64,000 nucleotides of DNA, from positions 7,951,001 to 8,015,000 of the forward strand of contig JAITYX010000016.1 of assembly GCA_021018815.1 (NCBI GenBank), given 5' to 3'. Shown here one piece after another: positions 1 to 12,100 of this stretch; position 1 is the first letter of the stretch, and each line of letters begins with the position of its first letter. Source of the DNA: Talinum fruticosum (Eukaryota; Streptophyta; Magnoliopsida; Caryophyllales; Talinaceae). The notes below the pieces were generated by a model that was not told where the DNA came from, did not search any database, and saw only the letters and a list, made by a program, of their open reading frames with translations. The translations under genes were made by a program, and so were the position numbers.

Positions 1-1440
1 GTACAGAGGAGAGGATGCTCGATCAAAATTGACTTAGTCTGCGTTGACGATGTCAAATACTGAAAGGAACCAAGAGAGACTCCAGATCAGCTTGTCTTCA
101 AAATATCTCTGAGAATAATACTATCTGGATGGGAGAGGTATTGGTACAAATTGTACTGAGTGTCAATTTCCTCAGTTGAGGAATTTGCCTAGGCCACACG
201 GGTTTGTTATGCGTTCAATCGGGGCTAAATATCTGGTGGACCTAGTTTAGTGATTATCCACCTCCTCCTCCCCCGCTTAGTAAGCCGTTATTGTCTGCCT
301 TCTGCCATGGGGTGGAAAGGAAGAAAAGATGCCTATTTTTTTAAGTAAAAGAATGTTTAATGAAGAAAAGTAGAGCTGTTATGAAGACGAATAATGTGTC
401 TAAATCAAATGAAGAAAAATCTAGCAAGGCGAAGACAAATGCCAAAGTAATGACTAATCAACCTTCATCCAAGGGGCCTCGACTGATAGCATTCTTTCAA
501 GTGAAGAGCCACTTAAATTGACTACCTATCAATGAAAATCAAGAACCAACGTCCTTTCTTTTCCTTTTCCCTTTTTTCTTTGAAATGATGATTGATAAAG
601 ATGGATTCGCTATTTGTTTGGCGAGTTAGGAAATAATTTTATCAAACAGTCTTATCAAAAATAAATAAGTTTATCAAATATTTTTTAAGAAACAGTTAAT
701 ACAAACAACTAATATAAAAGGCTAACACAAACAGCAGAATAACTAATACAAACAGATTAACAATTGATTGTCAAACAGCGACCAAAGATGGATTGACTAT
801 TTGTTTAATGAGTTCGAAAATATAAGTATTAAATGAAATGGTGGCTAAAGAAAATGTCTTTATAAAAAAAAGACTATTTGGATAAGAATACTATAACCAC
901 CGCAATTTATAAATACCCCCACATACCATTTTGAATAGGTAGACATGTTGGTACGGATAATCATCGGAAAATTTTCTTATGCACCAAGGTCCATATAAGA
1001 ATATGAATTGTATGTGTTACTGTGAGCAGTGACAATCAACATTTATTTGTCATGACGATAAATATTTTAAAATTTTTTAATATTTTAATATTTGATATTT
1101 GATTTACCCATTTCGAAGATTATTATCATGTTTCTGGTAGGATATCATTGTTATTTTTGCTATTAATAATTGATAAATACTTATTTGTTTATCAATAAAC
1201 ATTTATAAATTTTGTAATGAACATTGCTCTAAGGTGAACATTTACAAAGTATAGAGATGAAACTATAGCAAATATTTTAGAATACTTGGATATTTTCAAC
1301 TCTGGTATTTGATAAATATTTATTTGTTTATAAATCAATTATAGCATTTTGTTGCTTAGATAATTTATTATTAGCAGGGTGAAAAAAGGTTTATCTTCTC
1401 CTCTCGAGATTATTGATACGTGAATTAGTTTTGGACACGG

Positions 1441-1586
1441 AGAAGATTATTGCTTAGATTATTGATAATCAAGGAGAAGATGAGGGTCATTATTGCTTAG
1501 ATTTGGACAAGCAGTAAGCCATAATAATGATGCGTTAAACCTCAAGGAAAGATTATTGCTTAGATTATTGATAATCAAGGAGAAGA
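1441..1586. repeat. Short internal direct repeat in PIS 3' flank
   Basis: A segment of about 35 bases containing GATTATTGCTTAGATTATTG occurs near 1445 and again near 1550, and shorter variants lie between the two. The same arrangement is present in the right arm near 14.48-14.61 kb, so it predates the large duplication. No function is apparent. Confidence 0.7.
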
Positions 1587-2216
1587 CAAACCTCCTCTCG
1601 AGAAATAATGACGGGTGAAAAACTCATGTGCTCCCTCATCTTCTCCAACTACAAGTCCCCATGGGTTATGTTAAGAGAACTTGCTCAGTGATCGACCCAG
1701 TCAGACGAATGGGTCAATGTATTTTGACTCATTGAGCTTAAGACCCAATGTTACCATTGAGGGTCTTAAGTTCAATGCACACCATTAGTGTGGCTTGTTT
1801 GAGCTGAAAATTAAGCATGGGAAAGGGATCCTGATACCCAGCAGTATACAAGCTGCTTTTAACTTTTCTAAATGCTTGACTTCAGCACTAAGAGTGATTG
1901 TTGATCAGGAAACTAACCGAAAGTTAGCAAAGAAGTCAATGCCCCCAACAGTATAGTACATTAGACATGGTTAAGTACAGAAAATGGAAATTATGAATAA
2001 ATAACACAATAAAATATAAATACAATGTAGGTTAAGCATAATAGTCATCAAAGTCCCCAAAGTAAGCAAGTCAGTCTGTCCCAGCAAATAAAAACCCCGA
2101 GCAAATGCCCCTAGTGGATCCTTTCAGCATGGTGTATGTCACGGCCAACGCATTTTCACACTCAATGAGAGCATTCACAAAGGAACATTGAAGGATTTAT
2201 ACATGAAAATTATGGC

Positions 2217-3398
2217 TTACTGCTTCTTGTTAATGTCATACAGAACACATGCATCTGCAGCAGTCTTCAACTGGAAACACAGAATCAAACAGATTTACAA
2301 AACAGCATATGAGAGATACCGATAGACCAAAATATAGTAGCTGAAGATGAGAATCTGCACTATCTGGGGGCATAAGTACCTGTATCATGTTAACTGCTTG
2401 TTTAACGGCCCATCCAAACAGAACCACAACTTCCAGGAAACAGAGAGGCAAACTTTGTCTCCCGGAAGATACTAAAACCTACAGCATCAGCAAACAACCA
2501 AGTAGAATGATTAGTAGGAGCCCTTTAAATCTTTTACATTATATCAAAAGGAAAGAGTCCTTGTAATCAAATAATACATCAATGACATCCTCGTCTTGAC
2601 TCTTCGCAAGGAGAAAAATCATTATGTACAGAACCTGCAGATTTCACAAAAATAACAATATCAACATTGCAACCATTGAAACTTCATCAACGCTCACACA
2701 AAGTCAGAGTATTACCTCGCACGAGACACAACAGAAGGCCATAAATTTTCGGTTTCCATAATACAATCTAAAAAGCCAACTAGAGCTGTCCTTCACATCT
2801 TTATGGCTCACCTTGCCTGACAAGAAAGTACTACAGTAAGAAAAGTAATGAAAATCAGCCACACAGGAACTATATATATAACAGACATACTGTTTGAGCA
2901 GATAACTTGTATCCCTTGAGCTACCTGTACATTTGTAGCCAATGGCTAGCTATATCCAAGGCTAGCAATGATAGGAAAATCAAGCCAGGCCTGTCATTAG
3001 AGCAAACTATATCACAATCAGATGCGTATTTGCGAATTAAAGGGGCAGATGTCAACGAGTATGACATTAATTTTACCTATATACTTGGGTCAGTGTCACC
3101 AATAGACAAGCAGTGCTTATCCTGCAATAAGCAAACTTGTTACCAACATGAGATGGATTAATAGAAGTATAGAGATCCACCCATCCCGAAAACAAACGGC
3201 TCACTGTTCAATGCCATGAACTTTAAGAAATAGCCTTAGAAACAAGATGGCACCAGGAATCGCAGAAGTTTCTTATGTAAAAGGAAACTGACACTTAATT
3301 TGGTTTGAGGGGCAAGTGACCAACACAGAGGAGAGAACAAGGGAAAGAGAAGACATACATATCAGTCACCATGTCCAAAACTGCCCCAAATGTTGATA
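2217..3398 (-). pseudogene. 5'-truncated phosphatidylinositol synthase copy
   Basis: Seven exons equivalent to exons 4-10 of the intact gene at 15254-16981 lie at 3359-3398, 3077-3121, 2925-2990, 2716-2830, 2578-2634, 2380-2478 and 2217-2270. They are open and encode residues from about 66 to the C-terminus. Exons 1-3, with the start codon and the DGxxAR half of the CDP-alcohol phosphotransferase signature, are missing because the repeat ends at 3585, a few bases short of the exon 3 donor. The last base of exon 4 (3359) is changed, so the donor context is AT/GT rather than AG/GT and the encoded Arg after the final Asp would change. The exon 7 acceptor is TAG instead of CAG but still usable. 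No enzyme can be made from this copy as it stands. Confidence 0.92.
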
Positions 3399-3585
3399 CT
3401 GGACCAACGATGCATGGAGTCAGAAAAAGTTACAAAATGTTGATTAAACTATTAGTTGTTGTTAGCTTCACTTCATGCAAAAGTACAAAGATTTCATCTC
3501 ATAGATTCGCAGAAATGTGGTATATTTGATCAATGCGCTTATCTACCATAAAAATTCACATATAGGAAAAGTTACCGATACAAAA

Positions 3586-4478
3586 CAGCATGTACGGAAT
3601 GATTCATTTAAAGATTTAAGACTATCATATGTATTCCTCAACCTTTCTGTACAAGATATTTTGAAGATGCTATACAAGATATTTTGAGTCTACATCATCG
3701 TAGCCAGTACCCAATCTTGACTTCAAGGTCAACTCATCAAACAGAAGGCACTCAATTATTGATCATTATTCACTCATCAAACCGTCAAAAAGAATTCCAC
3801 AATCCCGAGAACATAAAAAAAAAAAAAACAACAAAAAGAACATCGCAAAATGAAAAATAAAACAATTTACTCTACACGAATGGTACTGTCATATGACGAA
3901 TCTGTTTCTCCTCATCGTCTATTGACCTAATGTTCTAGTGTTTATCATGGTTAATAGAAGAAAGTCGAACAAATTACTATAACTACAAATACAAATTAGA
4001 AGTTGTGTAAAAAAATTGGGGTGAGTTACCGACCTAAATTTTAAATCCGAACTTGGTATCCCCTATCTCCTTTAAACTTTTAAATCCAACCGATATTTAG
4101 AAGTTAGATTCACATTTACCCTAAAAGGGAAAAAAAGTTCACAAAAAGCTCATGTTATCAAACATCAATTGAAAGAAACAAAAAGCCAGCTAGAAGCCCA
4201 CAATAACAACCACCCTATGAAACTTAAGGGTAGGAAAAAGACATCTCTAATAATGCTCCTATAATGAATGAGGGATGACAAAGCGGAGTACGAATCATGA
4301 CTAGGGAGTCATAATTGGCCTCTTATTTCTCATCCAAATTATAGTACTACAATCATCTTCATTGAAACTGATGTGCTTTTAATATCTGATATCTGTTTTC
4401 TTTTCACTGCATGATTTAATTTGATCAGAAAGTAGTAGTACATCGCATTATAGACAGCAAACGAGGAAACCTCAGAAA
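3586..4478. other. Intergenic, right of duplication breakpoint
   Basis: AT-rich unique sequence beginning exactly where homology to the intact PIS locus stops. A 15-base motif, TACAAGATATTTTGA, occurs twice near 3650-3690. There is an A-run near 3817-3828. I see no gene. Confidence 0.6.
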
Positions 4479-4724
4479 ATGAAGAAAAAGAGCAATGCCG
4501 ACATCGGTATCTTCTCCGCTGCCTTTCTTGTAGCGACCCTGTTGATTCTCAGCTTCCATGCCAAAACAACAATGGCTCAATGCATTTTCCAGACTCTTAG
4601 TAATCAGGAGGCTATTTGCAGTGTTACCAACAGCAACCTATATATGGACTGTCTCTGCGACCATGGGAAGCCCAGGCACAACAGCAAACCTTTGGTAAGA
4701 CCCAAACGACCAGATAATATTTGA
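4479..4724 (+). CDS. Possible small secreted Cys-containing peptide
   Basis: An 81-residue frame opens with a basic N-terminus and a strongly hydrophobic stretch (about residues 10-28), which looks like a signal peptide with cleavage near Ala33. The remainder holds four cysteines (35, 47, 58, 60), the last two as a CxC pair. The layout resembles small secreted plant peptides, but the cysteine pattern fits no family I recognise. A consensus donor (GTAAGA) follows codon Leu72 at about 4695. If it is used with the acceptor just before 4780, the tail changes to a short hydrophobic C-terminus. No neighbour supports a function. It could be a chance frame. Confidence 0.35.
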   Translation: MKKKSNADIGIFSAAFLVATLLILSFHAKTTMAQCIFQTLSNQEAICSVTNSNLYMDCLCDHGKPRHNSKPLVRPKRPDNI

Positions 4725-6095
4725 TCTGTTTCCCATCTCATCATCTCAGAAATGCCCCCATAATTACTTTTTTCCTAGCTTGTACGATGGTGCTCCCCTT
4801 CATTATTTCTGGAGTTTATTTTCTATTTTATTCTTGTTCGTATTGTATTCCAACAATAATATACTATATAATGCAGTGTGGTTTACATTAAAGTAAGGTT
4901 TGGAGAGTTTCATGTATGCCCATGATGTTTTAATTTCTTGTATAGCTCTGGATTGGATGTTCTTGGTCATAGTCTTATCTCACTATTATAATAATTATTT
5001 TTTGTTGCGATTTAAAATGACTTTTTACTACAGTTGGAAAACGTAATCTGTAGAAGAGCATAGTAGGTAAGTATCTTTATTACAGTTCAAAATTGTAATA
5101 AAAGAAAACCTATTAGTACGGTTCTTTGGACGAATCTAAGTGAAAATCACCGCCTAAGTTTCTGCTCAAACAACACAAACAATCCCCAAATTTTCAAAAT
5201 TAAACTATTTCTTTCAAAAATTCATAACATAGAATCTATTTATCCAAAATTCAACAAAAATAATTCAACTCAAGTCCACATTTGAACACTAGAATAGAAC
5301 TGAACAAAGATCAACATTGAACTCAACTGAAACTTTGATATCTCAAACTAAAAGTTGAAGAAGTAAGTGAAAGTTAAAAACTTAGAACTTGTTGCCTCTC
5401 GCCATCTGCTTCCGTCTCCTTCTCACTATCTGCTCTCCGCCTCCTTCTCGTCATTTGACTCCTCTTTAAAATTCTCGCTTGAACCCTAAAATGTGTCTCA
5501 AATCTTGTGGTCGTAGTTTCGAATTTTACATATCTAAAAGAGACTAATAAATTTATGAAACAAAATGACCTTAACCACATGATAATCAATCAAACTACTC
5601 AAAACCCTAATATTCAACCCATTTCCTTCCCAGAAAATCAACATTATGCAAAATTGAATGAAGCTTACTCACAATTTCAGCAGGTGGAGTGTAGGCCATG
5701 GGTTTCTGAATTCCTTTTGCCGTCATGAACCAAATCCGACCCAAATCCGAACCGAATTGAATTCAACTATAATATTTTTCGTCAAAGTATTTTGTCTTTG
5801 TAAGACAAGATTATTAAACCAATATAAGTTGACCTGAAGTCAACCCAATCTAAAACTGAACTCGACCCAATCTAAAACTCAACCAAATCATAATGACCCG
5901 AACATGACCCAAATTGAACTAACCAAAATCGAAACCGACCCGAATGATCCAATTAGCAGTGTCTAATTACTATAGTTTTAAGGAAGAATCGTACTAATAA
6001 GTCAATTTTTTTTTCAAAATTTAATAAAAATGTCACCACCTTATTTTTTAGTGGTTAACCATTGTAAAAGATTTGTAGTTAAAAATTATTATTGT
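4725..6095. other. Intergenic, AT-rich
   Basis: No gene recognised. Between 5720 and 5960 there are degenerate tandem-like runs of ACCCGA / CCAAATC-type words, common in plant repeat DNA. Short frames at 5374-5728 overlap on both strands and have no family signal. Confidence 0.5.
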
Positions 6096-6109
6096 AGTAG
6101 TGCCTAATG

Positions 6110-6965
6110 GAGAGAGAAAAAGGAGGAAAGAGTTGGAGTGTTATGGAGTGGAATATTGGAGGGTTACACTGGGTTGTGTGGAGCCTAATGAGTGTATGGG
6201 CTCGGGAAAATTGCAATTCAAGACTTGGAATAGCTGGCACGACCCGAGGGCAAGGAGGAACGACCGTTTTGGTCAGACAGAAAAGGTAAAAAGGAGCCAA
6301 CACATGACACGAGCTCGCCAGGTCGTGTCTCTTCTGCTGCTTACATTTATGACTAATTATATGGTTATATAATTGCTTGTAAGCCTCTATTGTTAGGTGT
6401 CGCAGCAAAAAAGCTAGTGAGAGTACTCCTTTGCAAAGCTATCAAATTCTAGTGTATTGTTCGTGATTTTTTCCAGCTTTGGATTTCCACGTTAAAATTC
6501 TTGTGTCTTATTCATCTTTTTACTTGTTATTTTATTATTGTTTGTGAGAGTGAATTTCCAACCTTAACAACTGGTATCGGAGAGGAAGGGGTCGGTTAGG
6601 AGTTCACAACAAACGATGGAAGAAGGAAAGGTAAAGATCAAATGGTTCGATGACAAGGATTTTGTGTTTTCAAAGATGTATATAGAAGATCTCGCTGTTT
6701 CGAAGGAGTTGTATTACCTTTGGGAGAGAAACCGACAACTATAGAGTAAAAGGAGTAGGATCTACTTGATCGGAAAATGTTGGGAACAGTGAAGTTGACG
6801 TTGGCAAGAAACATCGCTTACAACGTGATTGATCAAACAACGATGAAGAGGCTGTTTGAAACTCTATCAAATATGTATAAGAAGCCTTCTATAATGAAGT
6901 TATATTTGATGCATCACTTATTTGACCTTAAAATGATTGATAGCACAAGTGTTACGGATCTCACT
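6110..6965 (+). mobile_element. Decayed Ty1-copia fragment (LTR end, PBS, gag start)
   Basis: The LTR-like region ends in CA at about 6569. Two bases later a primer-binding site, TGGTATCGGAG, matches the plant copia initiator-Met tRNA site with one change. A gag start at 6616 reads for about 40 residues and meets a stop. A copia gag (UBN2-type) signal then continues near 6770-6965, including LTLARNIAYNVI and the LFDLKMIDSTSV region. Coding similarity stops abruptly at about 6965, and no protease, integrase, RT or right LTR follows. The left LTR edge is uncertain. This is a truncated, inactive remnant. Confidence 0.75.
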
Positions 6966-9179
6966 CTCAACCCCTGGCCGTCTCACCCATGTCTCACACT
7001 CTCAAATCTCACTCACTCAATCTGAAATTGCTCAAAGATACGCTTAGGTCGGTAAATTGGGGACCAAAAACTAGGGCTTTATTCTTTTCACTTTATCATA
7101 AATTAGCTTAAATTTACTGTAAATTTTGTAAAATAACATTAATTTAGCACAAATTTACCAAATGATCTACCACACATGAGAAAAAAACACATCACAGGAA
7201 AAAATATGGAGTGTGAGTATTTCAGTTTCACTAGATTCAATTTGCCACTCAACATAAAAATCAACCATACCCATATAAAAAGAGCAGTCTTACAAAAATA
7301 CTCAATCCGTTTTGAAATATTTGTTATTTTGAATTTATAAGGAAATATTGTTAAAAAAATATAAAATTTATGACAAAATTTATATTGAAAGTTCAAATTA
7401 TTCAAAAATTTTATTAAAAATAAAAAAATAATAAACAAAGGAGAAAACAAAAAAAGAAAAGCAAAGTTGACAAGTCCAAAGTCCAGACGGCCATGGAATT
7501 TAAGTGATTTTAAAAACCTGAACGTCCTGAACTCCATTGATGCACGGTTGTCAGGGACTAGGGATTAGTTCAGGAGTGAGGTTCGGATAGGTAAAATTCA
7601 ACAGATGGAATTGCACAAATTTAAGGGAATAGAAATGCTGGAAAGTTTAAGATCGTTTTTAAAGAAAAAAATATTATATATACAATTTTATAATTTTAAA
7701 AATTACCAAAAAATAATAATTTTACACAATTTATTAGTGATCATTGTCTTCTCGTATTTGATATTCTTGCTTTGATTGGAGTACGCAAAATGATATGCAT
7801 TTTGATGCAAGACACATTTTAAGTGTCTTATTTTGACCTAGAAGTTATACGATCATGTATTAAATTGAAATTAATTGATTTGATTGAATAGTATAATGGT
7901 GTTACAATTATAAATTGTATAAATCTCATCTTTTCATATAATTTTTCATAATTATAAAATACGAGTATAATATATCTTTACCGATAGGATTAATCCGATC
8001 AGGTGTCATTTTATTCTTGTCGACGTAACCAACAAATATTAAAACTTTATAATTGAGAATTAATTATAATTATGGTATCTTGCTGCAGTGCATAGAGGAG
8101 AGACAGTTAGGAGACCCAAAATTAATTAAAAATATTTTAAATAAGACCTATTTATAATATAAGTTATTGTGGAATAATTAAGGTGAGTTGCTATAATTGA
8201 TAATGAAAACCAAAATTGCGAACTCTGTTGCCCTTGTAACATTAAGAAATATCCTGATACAACCCACATATCATAATCCATTATAGTATTTATTATTTTC
8301 GATTTGTGTATTATTGCATATGTTTACAACATGGAAAATTACGAATCTTGACTTCAAAGTCAACTAATCATGATTATCAAACCTTTTCCATAATCATTCA
8401 AAAATCAAAGCATGAAATTGAACAAAACTTGAATAAAAATCGAAAACCATAACCTTATCGATGTATGCTACTTGGCTGAATTGATAGAGTTGCGAGAGGA
8501 GGACGATTCGGCAGCAGGAACAGGAAGGGCGAGCGGCGAGAGAGGGAGTGGAGAGGAATGGGTTGCTGGACGACGGTAGAATTGATAGACTGGCGGTTAG
8601 CGGACGTCGGGCCAATGACGGGAACAGCGAGAGGAAGGGCTGACGAGGGGACGGCCAGATGAGAGCAAGAGTTTCGTTTTCGAAGGTTCAGTCACATATC
8701 CGAATTGATAAGGGGGAGAAACAGGTTTAGAGTAAATTGAGACCAAAAATTTAGAGATCGAATGTATTTTGGTCTTTAATTGAGGCTAATAATAGGTTGG
8801 TCTCAAATTTTTGTCTCAATTTGAGTCCGAGTATTTTAGTCTCTAAATTTCGATTTCAATTAAAATCCGTTTTAATTTTTTGTTTTAAAATTCAATTTCA
8901 ATTAAGGCGAAGATAATTTAGTTTCAAAAATCGATTTCAAAACATAATTAGACACCAAATTTTCAAAATTTCGATTTCAATTGGACGGGTTTCTTGCAGT
9001 CTCAACCCAGAACTAGAGGCTAGGCACTTGTAAATCAATCTGAAGTTCCAACAAAACCAAAAAACAAAAATTTGCAGACGCAAATAGTAGTTCCTTCCTA
9101 CTCATTTCCAAAGTCGCCTTCCTAGCTATCCTTAGAAAAGGAAGGAAAAAGAAATAATTAAACGTGAAAAGAAAAATCA
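6966..9179. other. Intergenic and receptor-kinase upstream region
   Basis: Mostly AT-rich. A GC-richer patch at about 8440-8690 holds a short minus-strand Arg/Ser/Pro-rich frame ending near a GT donor-like site. It may be a captured exon fragment, but I recognise no family. Bases 8740-8990 contain repeated words of the TTTCAATT / GGTCTC type. The immediate promoter of the receptor kinase should lie in the last few hundred bases, but I see no clear TATA box. Confidence 0.45.
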
Positions 9180-12100
9180 ATGATGCTGCTTGACTCTCAT
9201 CTTCTACAATGTTTCTCTTTCCTCCTACTCCTCATCCCCATCGCCTTAGCGGACTCAACTCCGTACCGTCCAAAAGACCACTACCTCATCAACTGCGGCA
9301 GCCCAACCGATGGTGGAGGGTGGAGGAGCGATGGGGGAACCTTATCTCCCACACCCACCAGCGCCAGCACCACCACGACTAAGGTGGCTGCACCACCGCC
9401 CTACGACAGTGGCCGGATATTCTGGGCGCCGCTGACCTACTCTATCCCTCTCACTTCTCCGGGGCCGAAGCTCGTCCGGCTCTACTTCTCTGCAAATATA
9501 TCCTTCAACGGCGTTAACCCAGCCCAGTTCTTTGTCTCTCTGAATGTAAATGGGTTCAGCTTGCTCCGCAACTTCAGCGCTTACATGGCGGCTGCGCATG
9601 CTCAGGAAAACGAAAACACAAAATCCCTGATTTCTCAAGGCCGGCTCATGAGGGAGTTCTACGTCACAGTAGGGGAGATTAATAAATCTTTTAACTTGAC
9701 CTTCTCCTCTGGGCCAGGTGGTGAAGATAGCAGTGGTCGGTCCTATGGATTCATAAACGGCATAGAAGTGATCTCAGTGCCTGATGGCCTTTATGTTCCG
9801 GCCGACCCAACTGACCCGTCCGTGAACATTCCATACCTCTCTGCTGGCAACATTGATTATGCTTCCAGCTTCTTATTTCCAACATCGATGGCTATGGAAA
9901 CCATGATCCGGCTCAACGTGGGTGGATCTCCTGTGGCACCTTCCGATGACACTGGCCTGTACCGGACATGGTACAGCGATGACAACTTCCTGTGAGTATA
10001 TACATTGTTAAATTCATTGCAACTCACTATACATCCAATGATTGATTTAGCTACGACCGATCGAGTATAATTTTATCGTTGGTATAAAATGATTGCACAA
10101 ATGTTGATAAATTTAGAAAAATGATTACATAAATTTGATAAATTAGTAACCTATAAAATTCGTAGCCATCAAAAAGGAGGATCGTGATGATCAAAAATCA
10201 AAATAAAAAGAGGAGCATTGTAATTACAATCATTCCTCCAACTTCAAATAATTGTCACATTCCTCAATTTTTTTTGGATATTTTATACCATTTAATTTGA
10301 TAGTTAAACGTACAGAATAAGTTATATACTTATAAGTTATATGTCCTACAAGGCTATACTAATTAAGCATGGCCCTCTATGTAAATGCCTGTTAGGATTG
10401 AATTGTATATATTGTGGTTATAGATGTTTTTACTTAAAAATAACATAATACGAGAATGGTTCAGATCTACGATTGAGACCTCTCATTTCTAAATACTATG
10501 ATACAACTTGCCAAGTAATAAACTCAACCAATAGCTTGAGTTGGTGGTTAAAAAGCCCATAATCGGGTCTGCTATTTTACTCTTTTGAGATAAGCCGCAC
10601 TTAAGTTTTAACAAACATAACATGGATCTTGCTTAGAGTTGACTTCAAAGGCTTCAGAACATGGCCTCAAATCATAAGGAATATCACGTACAAAAGGGCA
10701 ACACCAGCTTACGCAGCTCCGGAAGAAGTGTATGGTACAATGAGAACAATGGGCCCATATGAACCAGAGGTGAAGCTAAGTAAAAACTTGACATGGACAG
10801 TCGAGGTTGATGCTGGATTTAACTATTTAGTGAGGCTCCATTTCTGTGAGTTACTATTACAGGTAAACCAGAGTAGGGATATAGTGTTTGAAATCTACAT
10901 TAACAGCCAAATGGCTCAGCATAGCCTTGATGTCATTGACTTGATCGGTGGTCCACAAATCGCAATGTATGAGGATTTTGTTGTCTATGCGGATGACAAT
11001 GGAGTTGATGGTGGTGCTACCAACAAGGCTGATGGGAGCAGAGTTCATCTGTCAGTGGCAATGCATCCTGATAATGAGACCTCGTAAGCCTCTTTATCTT
11101 CAATTAAAAATTAATCATGATTCATATCAAAAGGTTACTCGAGGATTCATCCGATTTGAAGTAATGATATAATTTTGATCCTCAGATATACAGATGTCTT
11201 GCTCAACGGGTTGGAGATATTCAAGTTGAACAAGTCAGATGGTTCTCTAGCAGCACCTAATCCTAACCTTCCCATGGCTTCGCCTTCTCCACACAACGAT
11301 GAAAATAATCCTTCAAATCACCATCACTTGGTTCTAATAATTATTGGAGGCACTCTAGGATTCATTCTGCTTTTCCTTGTGGCCTTTGCGTTTTTCTTCA
11401 TTTACCGTGGCAAGGATAAGGAACAGGAATCTGCTTTGATCCCGTCAAGCTCAAAGCCTACCCAGCCACAGTGGGCTCCTCTTAATATGGATGAATTCCA
11501 CAGTTCCTCTGCCACCACCAGCTCTGCCACCACTAGCAGCTCCGTGGCTTCGTCCTTGCCGTCCGATCTTTGCCAGCGTTTCTCCCTCACCCAATTAAGG
11601 ATTGCCACGCGTGACTTTGATGACTCTGCAATCATAGGCTCTGGGGGTTTGGCAAGGTTTATAAGGGCACCATCGACAATGGGGCCACCCTTGTGGCAAT
11701 CAAGCGGCTCAACCCCACGTCAACCCAGGGGGCCAACGAATTCCGGAACGAGATCGAGATGCTCTCGAGGCTCCGCCACCTGCACTTGGTATCGTTGATC
11801 GGGTACTGCGAGGAGCACGGTGAGATGATACTGGTTTACGAGTACATGCCACGGGGCACTCTCCGAGACCACTTGATGTACAAAAGCAATAGTAGAGCCG
11901 ACGATAACACGCCACTGTCATGGAAGCAACGCCTCATGATCTGCGTGGGATCAGCCCGGGGTCTACACTACCTCCATTCGGGCGCAAAGCAGCCAATCAT
12001 CCACCGGGATGTCAAGTCTACCAACATCTTACTCGATGACAAATGGACTGCCAAGGTGTCTGACTTCGGCCTCTCCAAGGTGGGGCCCGCCAGTGACACG

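Larger units (their letters stand above)
1..3585. repeat. Left arm of 3.6-kb direct repeat (PIS 3' half and flank)
   Basis: Bases 1-3585 match 13051-16623 nearly base for base. The offset starts at 13050 and falls to 13037-13038 because of small indels, most of them between about 640 and 830. Many differences are homopolymer length changes or single substitutions. Introns are kept, so this is a DNA-level duplication and not a retrocopy. Identity stops after 3585, where the right arm runs on into PIS exon 3 and this arm enters unrelated sequence. The match already exists at base 1, so its true left end lies outside the window. Bases 1-2216 are the 3' flank of PIS and show no gene. Confidence 0.97.

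Noticed and set aside
2236..2451. 71-residue minus-strand frame, also at 15273-15488
   Set aside because: It is PIS exon 9 read through into the next intron. The spliced model accounts for it.
2907..3161. 84-residue plus-strand frame in both repeat arms
   Set aside because: Antisense to PIS exons 5-6. Conserved between arms only because the DNA is duplicated.
1..3585. PIS fragment as a processed retrocopy or a transposon capture
   Set aside because: Introns are retained and 3' flank is co-duplicated. I saw no terminal repeats or Helitron-like ends at 3585.
6079..6408. Overlapping frames on both strands
   Set aside because: They lie in the copia LTR-like region and have no family signal.
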